A stretch of 57,599 nucleotides of DNA from Nakamurella sp. GTDB taxonomy: Bacteria > Actinomycetota > Actinomycetes > Mycobacteriales > Nakamurellaceae. The translations under genes and the position numbers were made by a program. The stretch lies in the NCBI GenBank assembly GCA_017848755.1, contig JAFIHI010000068.1, forward strand, positions 1-57,599. The letters run 5' to 3'. The notes beneath the pieces are model-generated. The model was not told the DNA's origin. It did not search any database and saw only the letters and a list, made by a program, of their open reading frames with translations. The stretch's first letter is position 1. Each line of letters begins with the position of its first letter. This document shows, one piece after another, positions 39,466 through 48,336 of this stretch.

Positions 39466-41100
39466 TCAGCGCTGGTGCGGGTAGGCGACAGCGCGCGGCG
39501 GCACGAAGTTCTCCTTGATGGCACGCGGCGAGGTCCAGCGCATGAGATTGGCTGCGGAGCCGGCCTTGTCGTTGGTGCCGGACGCGCGGGCGCCGCCGAA
39601 CGGCTGCTGGCCGACGACCGCCCCGGTGGGCTTGTCGTTGATGTAGAAGTTGCCCGCGGTGAAGCGCAGCTCCCGCATCGCCCGGGCGGCCGCGGCCCGG
39701 TCGTCGGCGATGATCGATCCGGTCAGCGCATAGGGCGCAGCGGTGTCCACGGCGTGCAGCACGTCGGAGAATCCATCGGCACGAGAATCGTCATACACGT
39801 GGATGGCAAGCAGCGGACCGAAGTATTCCGTGCAGAAGACCTCGTCGGCAGGATCGGTTCCGGTGACGATGGTGGGCCGGATGAAGTAGCCGACGGAATC
39901 GTCGTAGGTGCCGCCGGCGATGACGTCGATGCCCGGTGTGACGCGGGCCCGGTCGATCGCGCGCTGGAGCTTGGCGAAGGCACGGTCGTCGATCACGGCG
40001 CTGGTGAAGTTGGTGAAATCTTCGACGTCGCCGACCTTCAGCGCTTCGGTCTCCGCGACGAGCGCGTCCTTGAGGCGCGGCCACAGCGACGCGGGAACGT
40101 AGGCGCGCGAGGCCGCCGAACACTTCTGCCCGGAATACTCGAACGCACCGCGCACCAGGGCGACCCGCAGCACGTCGACATCGGCCGAGGAATGCGCCAC
40201 CACGAAGTCCTTGCCGCCGGTCTCCCCCACCAGCCGCGGGTAGGCGTGGTACGCGGCGATATTGGCACCGACGGCGCCCCACATCTTCTGGAACACCGCG
40301 GTCGAGCCGGTGAAGTGGATGCCGGCGAGATTCGCGTCCGCCAAAGCGATCTCAGAGATGTCCGGCCCGGCGCCTGGGAGCATGTTGACGACCCCCGGCG
40401 GCATCCCGGCGGCCTCGAGGAGGTCCATCGTGACGGAGGCGGCCAGCTGCTGGGTGTGCGACGGCTTCCACACCACCACGTTGCCCATGAGCGCGGGGGC
40501 GGTCGGCAGGTTCCCGGCAATGGAGGTGAAGTTGAACGGCGTCACCGCGTAGACGAAGCCCTCCAGCGGCCGGTAGTCCACCCGGTTCCACACGCCGCGG
40601 GAATTGGCCGGGGGCTGGTCCGCGAGGATCTGCCGCGCGAAATGCACGTTGAAACGCCAGAAGTCGGCGAGTTCGCACGCGGCGTCGATCTCGGCCTGAT
40701 AGACGGTCTTGCCCTGGCACAGCATGGCGGCGGCGTTCATCCGCGCTCGCCAGGGGCCCGCGAGCAGGTCCGCCGCGCGCAGCAGCACCGCCGCACGATC
40801 GTCGAAGGAGAACTCGCGCCACGCCGGCGCCGCCGCGAGCGCCGCGTCGATCGCGGCCCGGGCATCGGCCTGGTTCCCGTGCGCCGACCTGCCCAGGACA
40901 CGGGCGTGGTGATGCGGCGCGACGACCTCGAAGGACGCCCCGCCCGGCATGTGCCGCTTTCCTCCGATGACGGCGGGAAGATCCCGTGGCTCGGCGAACT
41001 CGGCGAGCGCGGCGACCACGTCGGCCCGCTCCGGGCTGCCGGGGGCGTAGTCCAGCACGGGTTCGTTCAGCGGTGTCGGCGGGTGGGTGATGGCATCCAT
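39466..41100 (-). CDS. pruA: L-glutamate gamma-semialdehyde (P5C) dehydrogenase
   Basis: A 544-residue aldehyde dehydrogenase oxidising P5C to glutamate, the second step of proline degradation. Family signs are AVTPFNFTSIAGNLPTAPALMGNVVVWKPS, the GSTAVFQ cofactor loop, the Glu in VGETGGKDFVV and catalytic Cys in SGQKCSAASRAYVP. ATG at 41100 is chosen for a GGAG site 8 bp upstream. It is downstream of proline dehydrogenase on the same strand across 139 bp. A TATGACG relative with a 2-bp deletion lies at 39782-39795 (YDDSR). Confidence 0.93.
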   Translation of the reverse strand: MDAITHPPTPLNEPVLDYAPGSPERADVVAALAEFAEPRDLPAVIGGKRHMPGGASFEVVAPHHHARVLGRSAHGNQADARAAIDAALAAAPAWREFSFDDRAAVLLRAADLLAGPWRARMNAAAMLCQGKTVYQAEIDAACELADFWRFNVHFARQILADQPPANSRGVWNRVDYRPLEGFVYAVTPFNFTSIAGNLPTAPALMGNVVVWKPSHTQQLAASVTMDLLEAAGMPPGVVNMLPGAGPDISEIALADANLAGIHFTGSTAVFQKMWGAVGANIAAYHAYPRLVGETGGKDFVVAHSSADVDVLRVALVRGAFEYSGQKCSAASRAYVPASLWPRLKDALVAETEALKVGDVEDFTNFTSAVIDDRAFAKLQRAIDRARVTPGIDVIAGGTYDDSVGYFIRPTIVTGTDPADEVFCTEYFGPLLAIHVYDDSRADGFSDVLHAVDTAAPYALTGSIIADDRAAAARAMRELRFTAGNFYINDKPTGAVVGQQPFGGARASGTNDKAGSAANLMRWTSPRAIKENFVPPRAVAYPHQR

Positions 41101-41214
41101 GTCACGGGCTCCTTCGTGATTCGGCATTCTCGGTGCGGCCAGATGTCTTGGCGTGTCACGTGTTCAGCTACTTCCGGTCTAGCGCGAGTCCGGTCTTCCG
41201 GGGTGGGCGAGAGC

Positions 41215-41230
41215 GGTGAACATCGTCATA
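41215..41230 (-). repeat. TATGACG-motif copy (2 mismatches)
   Basis: Intergenic, 9 bp after the proline dehydrogenase stop and before pruA. Flank ACTCG as at 11652 and 54826. Confidence 0.65.
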
Positions 41231-41239
41231 CTCGATCGT

Positions 41240-42193
41240 CTAGCTCCGAGAGGTCAACGCGCGCAAGAAGAACAGCAGATTAGCGGGCTTCTCGGCGAGC
41301 CTCCTGGTGAAGTAGCCGTACCAGTCGGAGCCGTAGGGCACGTAGATGCGGACGGTGTGGCCGGAGGCGACCAGGCGCCGCTGTTCGTCGGCGCGGATGC
41401 CGTACAGCATCTGGTGTTCGTAGTCGCGCGGTCCGCGGCTCGCGCCGGTGGCGAGGCGGCCGGCGATCGCGATGATCCGCGGGTCGTGCGAGGCGACCAT
41501 GGGGTATCCGTCGCCGTTCATCAGCAGCTTCAGCGCCCGGATGTACGCCCGATCGATCTCCGCGGGGTCGGTGTAGGCGACCGACGCGGGCTCGTTGTAG
41601 GCGCCCTTGACGAGCCGGATCCGCGACCCCGATCCCGTGAGCCCCGCGAGGTCCGCCTCGGTACGGTGCAGCATCGCCTGGATCGCCAGGCCGACGTCGG
41701 GCTGATCCGACCGCAAGGCCTTGTGCGTGCGCAATGTCGCGTCGACGGTGGTGTGGTCCTCCATGTCGAGGGTAACGCGGGCGCCGGCGCCGTACGCCGC
41801 GCGGACGATGCGGCGCGCACCGGCCAGTGCATACGCCTCGCCGCCGTCCGGAACCTCTTGCGACACAGGCAATGTCGCGCCGACCGCGGACAGCTTTACG
41901 GACATCTCGGCGCCCTCGGCGAGCCCGGCCCTCGCCAGCGCGTCGATCAGCGTGAGGTAGGCGGCGACGGTGGCGTCGGCCTGCTGGCGGGCGGTCGTGT
42001 CTTCGCCGAGATGGTCGAGGGTCACTGCCAGACCGTCGGCCTTGAGCGCGGCGGTTGCGGCGAGGGCGTCGGCGGTCTGCTCGCCGGCGACGAACCGGTC
42101 GACCACGGACCGGGTGATCGGTAGGCGGGTGATCAGATCCTTGACCGCCGCGCTCTTGGACAGCGCGAGGATCGGTGTGCGGAGCAGGAACAT
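41240..42193 (-). CDS. putB: Proline dehydrogenase
   Basis: A 317-residue flavin-dependent TIM-barrel enzyme oxidising proline to P5C. Features are VTLDHLGEDTTARQQADATV, VSVKLSA-type strand EMSVKLSAVGAT, RVTLDMEDHTTVD, SRIRLVKGAYNEPASVAYTD and the substrate-binding YVPYGSDWYGYFTRRLAEKPANL. ATG at 42193 gives the family length. It is divergent from a TetR regulator with a palindrome between them and is followed by pruA. Confidence 0.92.
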   Translation of the reverse strand: MFLLRTPILALSKSAAVKDLITRLPITRSVVDRFVAGEQTADALAATAALKADGLAVTLDHLGEDTTARQQADATVAAYLTLIDALARAGLAEGAEMSVKLSAVGATLPVSQEVPDGGEAYALAGARRIVRAAYGAGARVTLDMEDHTTVDATLRTHKALRSDQPDVGLAIQAMLHRTEADLAGLTGSGSRIRLVKGAYNEPASVAYTDPAEIDRAYIRALKLLMNGDGYPMVASHDPRIIAIAGRLATGASRGPRDYEHQMLYGIRADEQRRLVASGHTVRIYVPYGSDWYGYFTRRLAEKPANLLFFLRALTSRS

Positions 42194-42228
42194 GCTGATC
42201 CTCTTATTGGCAGTGTGTTGGTCGATTG

Positions 42229-42252
42229 CTAATCGTTCATTCGTCCGATTAG
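42229..42252. promoter_or_regulatory. Probable TetR operator between putB and its regulator
   Basis: CTAATCG-N10-CGATTAG, perfect 7-bp arms, 36 bp from the putB start and 55 bp from the tetR start. A TAGGAT sequence at 42263-42268 could be the -10 of the regulator. The position allows control of both directions. Confidence 0.65.
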
Positions 42253-42307
42253 GCTCTGACCGTAGGATAGCGGATTCCCGGGGCTCGCGCACTGGACGGG
42301 AGCGGAT

Positions 42308-43087
42308 ATGACGCATATGTCGCCCTTGCGCACCGATGCGCACCCGGACGTCCGCAGCGACGCACACAGCGACGCACCCGGCGGCCACCACCGGCCCGCC
42401 CGGCAGCAACAGCGACAGCAGCAGCGGCAGCCGCCCGAGGTCCGCCGCGCCATGATCATCGATGCGGCCCGCGAACTCATTGCGGCACAAGGGATGCACG
42501 CGACCACCATTCGGGACATCGCCGCCGCGGCGGGCGTGGCCGTGGGCACCGTCACCTATCACTTCTCCGGCATCGCCGAGGTCCTCGCCGGGGTGCTACA
42601 GGCGGAGATGACGCAGTTCTCCGCCCCGGTGATGTCGGCCGCTGCATCCGCCGACACCGGCCGGCGCGGGCTCGACATCCTCACCGACGGCCTGCTCGCT
42701 TCCGGGGACCGGGCGGCCGAGCACTGGAAGCTGTGGCTGGACTTCTGGACGCTGGCCGCGCATCAGCCCCATTACGCCGACTGGCAGGCCGGGGTTTACG
42801 TGGACCTGCACCACCTCGTGGAGTCGCTGCTACGGCGGGGTGCGGCGGACGGCTCGCTGCACGCTTCCGCACCCGCGCGCCAGGCCGTCGAGTACATCGC
42901 CCTCATGGATGGGCTAGTCGTCCAGGCGTATCTGCCGGATTCGCGCCTGAAACCCGACCAGGCGAGGGCCATGCTCACGAACTTCGTCATATCCGTTTTC
43001 ACGGCGCCCGACACGACGACGGCGCAGGCAGCGACGAAAACGCCTGCTGCCGTTACGAAACCGGATCGGTCACGTCGAACTCGATGA
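42308..43087 (+). CDS. TetR-family transcriptional regulator
   Basis: A 259-residue regulator. After a His/Gln-rich N-terminal tail of about 45 residues comes the HTH (MIIDAARELIAAQGMHATTIRDIAAAAGVAVGTVTYHF). A ligand domain with a BetI-like C-terminal pattern follows (HWKLWLDFWTLA, ALMDGLVVQAYL). Being divergent from putB, it probably controls proline catabolism. The C-terminal tail has a one-mismatch TATGACG motif (LTNFVISV) and overlaps the next opposing gene by 35 bp. ATG at 42308 is the likely start; a start near residue 40 is possible. Confidence 0.85.
   Translation: MTHMSPLRTDAHPDVRSDAHSDAPGGHHRPARQQQRQQQRQPPEVRRAMIIDAARELIAAQGMHATTIRDIAAAAGVAVGTVTYHFSGIAEVLAGVLQAEMTQFSAPVMSAAASADTGRRGLDILTDGLLASGDRAAEHWKLWLDFWTLAAHQPHYADWQAGVYVDLHHLVESLLRRGAADGSLHASAPARQAVEYIALMDGLVVQAYLPDSRLKPDQARAMLTNFVISVFTAPDTTTAQAATKTPAAVTKPDRSRRTR
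42976..42991 (-). repeat. TATGACG-motif copy (1 mismatch)
   Basis: In the C-terminal part of the TetR gene, read as NFVIS. The flank continues ATCCGTTTTC, as at 14617. Confidence 0.7.
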
Positions 43088-43763
43088 CCGTGGAGAACCA
43101 GCCGCCGCCACCGGTGACCGTCGCACGGTAGGTGCCCGTGGCGGTGCCGGGCGCCGTGTGGATGCGGACCGTGAGCTTCTCGAAGTCCCGCGGGCCGACG
43201 GTCAGGGTGGTCGGGGTGAAGGTGACCTGATCGACCCCGATTCCGTCGCCTGCGCCGCCGTTCACCGCCGAGACGCGCTGCACCCCGGTGGCGTCGAAGT
43301 CAAGTTCGGGAGTCGGGTCCGCGCCCGCGTTCTCGACGAGCAGTGGCACGCGCAACACCGCGCCGCGCGCCACCCGCGGGCGATCGGTGCCGCCGAACAT
43401 CCCGGCCGGATCGCCAGGAGGCGGCGGGCGGTGCGAGGACTCCGGCGTCGGAGCGCCCGGCGTCATGGTCGATGCGAATCTCTCGGCGGTGCGCGCGGCG
43501 TCCATGGCGTAGCGGAAGAGGTTGCCGGCCGCCGCCGTCCCGAAGGTGACGATGTCCTCGAGGGAGGTCGCGCCGCGCGGCGGAAGGTCCTTCGTGGCGG
43601 TGGCTGCGGCGGCGGAGCGGGCCATGGACGCGCCGGCGTCGAGAGTCGTTCGCACCAGGTCGCCGATGCGGCCCATCGCTCCGGCCGCGAGCCCGAGGGG
43701 ATCGAATCCGGCCCCCTTCGATGTGGAAGCGCCCTTCGACGCGGAAGTGTCGCGGTCGGTCAC
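43053..43763 (-). CDS. Hypothetical protein with C-terminal Ig-like domain
   Basis: A 236-residue protein I do not recognise. The first half is helical and Ala-rich (ATSLEDIVTFGTAAAGNLFRYAMDAARTAERFA). After a Pro-rich joint (ESSHRPPPPGD) comes a beta-rich domain with VLRVPLLVENAGADP and TVGPRDFEKLTVRIHTAPGTATGTYRATVTG, the pattern of NEW3/CARDB-like Ig domains. No signal peptide is clear. GTG at 43763 overlaps the upstream stop by 4 bp, so it is the last gene of a five-gene leftward operon. Confidence 0.6.
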   Translation of the reverse strand: MTDRDTSASKGASTSKGAGFDPLGLAAGAMGRIGDLVRTTLDAGASMARSAAAATATKDLPPRGATSLEDIVTFGTAAAGNLFRYAMDAARTAERFASTMTPGAPTPESSHRPPPPGDPAGMFGGTDRPRVARGAVLRVPLLVENAGADPTPELDFDATGVQRVSAVNGGAGDGIGVDQVTFTPTTLTVGPRDFEKLTVRIHTAPGTATGTYRATVTGGGGWFSTVIEFDVTDPVS

Positions 43764-44311
43764 GAAGGCCTTCCCGGGCGGCCGTCAGCGGGCGGGCACG
43801 GTGGCTCGCAGGGCTGCGGGGTGGCGACCGTGGCGCCGGTGAGCCGGATCCCGATGACGCGGTTGTTACCCAGGTTCACCTCGAGCCGGTAGTCCGATGC
43901 GATGTGCCACGGGTTGCAGAAGCGGACCTCGAGGGGCGTGCGCATCTGCAGCGCGTGGTGGATGGGCTTGGCCAGCCCGGTGTCGACGCGCAGGGTGTGG
44001 TCGATCGGGTCGACCGCGAGGGTCTGGTGGTGATCGTTCAGGAACTCGTGCTGCATCCGGAGGTGTACCGGCGTCTCGGGATCGCCGGCGACGGTGAGCG
44101 TGCCGCGGACGTCGACCGGACAGGGGTCCTCCTGGTCCCAGCAGACCATGTGCACCAGGGGCCGGCCGGGCGCAGTACCGTGCATCACCGCACCGTTCAC
44201 CTCGTGCCGGATCGCAGGCTCGGCATCGGCGCCGTGCAGCGCGAGCGCCCCGTGGTCCAGCGCGAAGCGGTCCCCCGCTTGCTGTTCGATCACGGTAGGG
44301 TCGTCGGCCAT
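43760..44311 (-). CDS. Hypothetical beta-rich protein
   Basis: A 183-residue protein with no family I can name. Predicted strands dominate (RGTLTVAGDPETPVHL, HTLRVDTG, SDYRLEVNLGNNRVIGIRL), and histidines are frequent (HLRMQHEFLNDHHQTL). The C-terminus is Cys/Pro-rich (PCEPPCPPADGRPGRP). ATG at 44311 has a good GAGGGG site; a GTG at 44329 would overlap the upstream stop by 4 bp. It belongs to the five-gene leftward operon. Confidence 0.55.
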   Translation of the reverse strand: MADDPTVIEQQAGDRFALDHGALALHGADAEPAIRHEVNGAVMHGTAPGRPLVHMVCWDQEDPCPVDVRGTLTVAGDPETPVHLRMQHEFLNDHHQTLAVDPIDHTLRVDTGLAKPIHHALQMRTPLEVRFCNPWHIASDYRLEVNLGNNRVIGIRLTGATVATPQPCEPPCPPADGRPGRPS

Positions 44312-44325
44312 GTCATCCCCTCGTT

Positions 44326-45720
44326 TCACCGGATCCGGTAGACGTTGAGGTTGAAGTCAGTGTCGCATACGTAATCGGGAATGACGATGTTCACGCAATG
44401 GTCGCCGCCGAGGCAGGAATACGCGATTGTGACGCCGGCGGTGCCGGAGTCGTAGACGCACAAGGGTTTTCCGTCGACCTCGATCGCGCACCCCTGGGGG
44501 CCGGTGATCTCGAACCGGTAGATCCCGGGGTTGAAGCAGCCACAGCCCTTCCACTCGGCGGTGTACGGGATGCGCAGGTCGCGGAGGCTGCGTGGTTTGA
44601 GGCTGCTGGTGGGCAGGCCGTCGGTGCAGCCGTCGGTCTCGTCGGGGCCGATGTCGAGCAGATGCCGGTCGATGTGCAACCACACGGGCCTGCTGGCCGA
44701 GGCGAGCGGTGCGAGCAGTTCGACCCCGGTGAGCAACGCGGGCAGCGGTGCCGTGGATGACGCGGTCTCGCCGACGGCGACGTGGGTAACCTCCTTCGCC
44801 CTGGCGGCGCCCCGGGCCGGGTCACCCGCAGGCTTCGGGCCCCGATCCGGCGGGCCGGGCGGCGGCTGCGCCGTCACCGCGTGGAACCGCACGCGGACGC
44901 GGAGGTTGTCCCGGAGCGCGGCCTCGAGCAGCGCGTACGGCACGGAGCCGCGCGCGACGAGCACCTCGAGAGCGGCGGGGTCAAACGGTGCGGGGTCGAC
45001 CGTGCCACCGTCACCGGTGAGATCCGGCGCCGTGGTGATCCGGGAAAGCGCCAGCGATCCGTCCAGCGCGTCCGTGCCCGCCGGGAGGATCACCCCGAGG
45101 GTCTCGACGAAACCCGATGCGGTGTCGCCGGTATCGGCGTTCCCGCCGTCGGCCGAGGCATCCGATCCGGCCCACACCGCGACGACGGTCGGCTGCTTCT
45201 CGCCGGTGTCGGAGACGAGGAACTGCATGATCTGGCCCGCGGCCTGGGCGTCCCGGATCATGCCCAACTGCTGGGCGGCGACCTGGCGTTCCGGGATCTG
45301 CATCGGCAGCCGCAGCGTCATGGTCGAGCCGGTGGTCGCGAGCACGGAGACGATCGCCTCGTCGGGCGCGTCGCCTTCACCCTGGACGACGCCCCGCGCG
45401 TGCAGCGCGACGCGGACCACCAGCCCGCCGCAGGTCTGCACGGCGCTCGGGAAGCCCAACTCGTCGCGGGAGATGCGGGCGATCCGGCCGATCTCCTGCC
45501 CCGCCGCCCCGTCCGCCGACTCGATCTCCACCGGGTCGGCGCGATTCATCGCGTCTCGGGCCAGCGCGACCTTGGTCAGGCGTTCGTTGAAGCGTTCCGG
45601 ATCCGCGTCGAGATCGGCGATCGTGAAGACCACCGGGCCGGTCGCGGTGATGACGCGGACCGACACCATTCCCGCGCGCCCGATCTCGACGCGATCCACG
45701 AAGCCTCGGGTGGTTGTCAT
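44326..45720 (-). CDS. Hypothetical protein with PA14-like C-terminal domain
   Basis: A 464-residue protein. The C-terminal 130 residues resemble a PA14/GLEYA-type beta domain: PYTAEWKGCGCFNPGIYRFEI, then GPQGCAIEVDGKPLCVYDSG. It has eight or more cysteines that could form disulfides. The rest is beta-rich with an acidic start (FTIADLDADPERFNERLTKVALA). No signal peptide is visible. A 52-bp gap separates it from the gene upstream. A two-mismatch TATGACG motif lies near the end (NIVIPDY). Confidence 0.55.
   Translation of the reverse strand: MTTTRGFVDRVEIGRAGMVSVRVITATGPVVFTIADLDADPERFNERLTKVALARDAMNRADPVEIESADGAAGQEIGRIARISRDELGFPSAVQTCGGLVVRVALHARGVVQGEGDAPDEAIVSVLATTGSTMTLRLPMQIPERQVAAQQLGMIRDAQAAGQIMQFLVSDTGEKQPTVVAVWAGSDASADGGNADTGDTASGFVETLGVILPAGTDALDGSLALSRITTAPDLTGDGGTVDPAPFDPAALEVLVARGSVPYALLEAALRDNLRVRVRFHAVTAQPPPGPPDRGPKPAGDPARGAARAKEVTHVAVGETASSTAPLPALLTGVELLAPLASASRPVWLHIDRHLLDIGPDETDGCTDGLPTSSLKPRSLRDLRIPYTAEWKGCGCFNPGIYRFEITGPQGCAIEVDGKPLCVYDSGTAGVTIAYSCLGGDHCVNIVIPDYVCDTDFNLNVYRIR
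44380..44395 (+). repeat. TATGACG-motif copy (2 mismatches)
   Basis: Near the C-terminus of the PA14-like protein (VNIVIPD). After it, no copy with two or fewer mismatches occurs for 6.8 kb. Confidence 0.4.
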
Positions 45721-45772
45721 CTACTGCTCCTCGGATCGGGACCGCTCCGCGGGCGGGGCGGTCGGGGGTCGT

Positions 45773-47545
45773 TCATGGCTGGTCCGGGCGCGGCGTCGCG
45801 CCCTGCGACTGGAGGTCGTCGAAGCTCCGGCCGTCCCGGCGGATCCGCACGCTGCCGGGCAGCACGAACCCCTGCTGGGAGATGACGATGGTGTCCAGGC
45901 AGCACTCCATCTGCGCGATGCCGATCACCACCGTGGGCAGCGGCGAGACGACCTGGACCGTGGCATCGGCCGTCTCGGTCGCGATCTGCCCGCCGATCTT
46001 GTCGATCAGGTTCTCGACCACGGCGAGCATGATCCATCCGACGATCGGGATCAGGATGTCGATGAGCACGTCGCAGCAGCTCTCGCCGACGTCGAAGTCC
46101 CCCGCCCGGGGCTTGAGTTCGAGCCAGCACCCGGCCGGATCGTCCGGGTGCGGCGTGGCATCGATGAACACCGGGCCGCTGAACGAGACATCCGGGTCGG
46201 GCCAGCAGTCGATATGCACCTCTGCCTCGCCGGTGATCCACAGATGCCCGGGATGCTTGCCGTGTGCGCCGTCGTCGCTGGGCTCCGCGTGGCAGGTCTT
46301 GAGCGTCGCATGGCCCTGCGGCCGGTTGATGTCGGCTCCGGATCCGGTGTTCACGCCGGGGAAGGCCGCGTCGATGACGGCGGTGCTCTTCTCGATCACG
46401 TTGTCCCGTCCGACGGCGAGAGCCAGGTCGGCCGCGCCCCGGAAGTCGTCCGGCGCGACGTCGTCGGCAGCGGTGCCGCTGCGGCGGTTCATCAGCACCG
46501 CAAGGGTTCCGGTGGCCGGAAGCAGGAAGCCGACGGGGGTCGACAGGGTCACGCCCTGCTGGTGGGACACCGGAGTGTAGAGCGCGAACTGTAGGTCGTG
46601 CAGGTAGTCGGCGATCTGCTGTTGGATGCGCGCGGTGGCGGCGGACTGAGAGTAGGCGGCGGAGGTCGGCGTGCCGAAGCCGCCCAGTGCCTGGATGACC
46701 AGCGGGCGCAACTGGGCGAGGACCTGGTCATGTCCTGGGCCGGTGTTGTCGAGCACCACCTGCGTCGCCACCGTGGGGTCCGCCGGCTCGTCGGCCGCAT
46801 CGACGGTGATCGTGGTGTCGGTGCGCACGACCGCCCGCCAACAGGTGACGGTGCCGAACGACAGGTAGTGGTACGAGCCGTAGCCGGTCGGAACATCGAC
46901 GTGGATCGGCACGGTGAGCTTGAGATACTCTGTGCCGCCAACGGTTTCGAGCGATCCGGTGATGGCGGGGCTGCCCGGCGCCGGGGGCAGGAGCGTGGTG
47001 TCTGCGGTGCCGTCATAGACGAGCAGTTCCGCGGTTCCGCCCGGCGCGGGCGCGGTGTACCGGTGCGGCAGGGTGAGGTACTTCGAGTGGATCGCGCCTA
47101 CGATCTGCTGGGCGCCGATCACCGGAACACCGGTCAGGCCGATGACGTCGACGTCCCCGGGGGTGATGTCGTCGAAGCGGATGCCCAGCCACGGCTGGCC
47201 GTCATCTCCGATCCAACTGTCCAGGCGGCCGGGAAACCGGGCGGTCGAGCTGAGGGTGATGCGGCTGAGGTTCGGGTCCGGCGCCGACGGGATCTCGATG
47301 GTGATGTCGTTGGGCACGTCGAACCGGATGTGTTTCGCGTCGGCGAAGGCGAGGTCCGCCGGCCGCGACTCGTCGTCGAGGACGGACACCATCACGGTGC
47401 CGGTGAGGCCGCCGCCCAGGTCGATGTCGATAGGCCCCACGGTGTGCGGGAACAGGTCCTCGTTCTTGAACGCGAGGTGGAAGATCTGCCGCACGGCGTC
47501 GATGGACAACTCGACGCAGTAGTCGAAGTTGGCGGTGTTGCTCAC
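45773..47545 (-). CDS. Hypothetical protein, possibly TULIP-type lipid-binding
   Basis: A 590-residue protein. Repeated segments such as FDYCVELSIDAVRQIFHLAF and DLALAVGRDNVIEKSTAVID recall TULIP/P47 proteins, where a helix and a sheet make a lipid tube. This is a weak, pattern-based reading. A hydrophobic stretch VLIDILIPIVGWIMLAVV lies near residue 500. Cysteines pair locally (ESCCDVL, MECCLDT). GTG at 47545 overlaps the upstream stop by 4 bp. Confidence 0.5.
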   Translation of the reverse strand: MSNTANFDYCVELSIDAVRQIFHLAFKNEDLFPHTVGPIDIDLGGGLTGTVMVSVLDDESRPADLAFADAKHIRFDVPNDITIEIPSAPDPNLSRITLSSTARFPGRLDSWIGDDGQPWLGIRFDDITPGDVDVIGLTGVPVIGAQQIVGAIHSKYLTLPHRYTAPAPGGTAELLVYDGTADTTLLPPAPGSPAITGSLETVGGTEYLKLTVPIHVDVPTGYGSYHYLSFGTVTCWRAVVRTDTTITVDAADEPADPTVATQVVLDNTGPGHDQVLAQLRPLVIQALGGFGTPTSAAYSQSAATARIQQQIADYLHDLQFALYTPVSHQQGVTLSTPVGFLLPATGTLAVLMNRRSGTAADDVAPDDFRGAADLALAVGRDNVIEKSTAVIDAAFPGVNTGSGADINRPQGHATLKTCHAEPSDDGAHGKHPGHLWITGEAEVHIDCWPDPDVSFSGPVFIDATPHPDDPAGCWLELKPRAGDFDVGESCCDVLIDILIPIVGWIMLAVVENLIDKIGGQIATETADATVQVVSPLPTVVIGIAQMECCLDTIVISQQGFVLPGSVRIRRDGRSFDDLQSQGATPRPDQP

Positions 47546-48336
47546 GGCGGGGCGGCCTTCCGCGAGCCGCGCGGGAACGTCACGGACTGGATCCAGTCGG
47601 TGAGGCCGCCGGTCTGGCCGCCGTCCCGGACCTTCGCGAACGCGTCGGGCGGCAGGACGGGCATGACGCTGACCTCGAGGATGCCCAATTCCAGGAGCGG
47701 CCGGACGAGTTCGTGGGAGGGGAGGTAGAACCACAGTTCGGGGAGCGTGACCCGCTTCGGCCGGAAGCGCGCCCGGGGCAGCGCTGGCACGGGCGCACCT
47801 GGGTCCAGCCGCCATACCGGCGGGGGGCGCGTGGACGGTGCTGTCGGCGCGGTGCGTGCGGGCAGCCGGCGGTCCGGGTTCGGTAGCAGCGCCCGCAGCC
47901 TGTCCTGCGATGCCTCCGGGATCGTGGGCACGTAGGTCGGTTGCCGGCCAGCGGTTGCCAGCGGGTGCAGATGCAAAGCGCCGAACAGGATCTCGGCAAG
48001 GCGCGCGGGATCGGACGGGTGCGGCGCGACGCCCAGGTCCTTGGTGAGCGCGGCGGCGAGTTCCGCACGCCGGCTGCGCACCTCGGCCGGTTGCTGTACG
48101 GCGTGCAGGATGTGGTCGGCGATGGCGGGTGACAGCTGGACGCCGACCGCCCGGAGAGCCAGCGCGGGGTTCGCGGCCAGCATCCGCGCGCTGCGCGGGT
48201 CCGCGGCAAGCGCGGCGATGATCGTCGTGCGCTCGCCGACGAGCGCCCGGTGAGTGGTGATCTTCAGGGCCGGTGGGCCGGCGGCGGGCGGAGCCGGCCG
48301 TGACTTTCCCGTACCTGAGTCGCTACGCTTCGCCAT
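47542..48336 (-). CDS. Hypothetical protein, first gene of leftward operon
   Basis: A 264-residue protein not recognised. Residues 25-115 are helical with ADPRSARMLAANPALALRAVGVQLSP, a pattern like NHLP-type leader or Nif11-like segments, but much longer than a peptide precursor. The middle is Pro-rich, and the C-terminus reads ELWFYLPSHELVRPLLELGILEVSVMPVLPP. ATG at 48336 overlaps the divergent gene's ATG within a single CATG. Confidence 0.55.
   Translation of the reverse strand: MAKRSDSGTGKSRPAPPAAGPPALKITTHRALVGERTTIIAALAADPRSARMLAANPALALRAVGVQLSPAIADHILHAVQQPAEVRSRRAELAAALTKDLGVAPHPSDPARLAEILFGALHLHPLATAGRQPTYVPTIPEASQDRLRALLPNPDRRLPARTAPTAPSTRPPPVWRLDPGAPVPALPRARFRPKRVTLPELWFYLPSHELVRPLLELGILEVSVMPVLPPDAFAKVRDGGQTGGLTDWIQSVTFPRGSRKAAPP

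Noticed and set aside
43545..43560. GGTGACGATGTCCTCG in the Ig-like protein gene
   Set aside because: Three mismatches including two in the core; probably chance.
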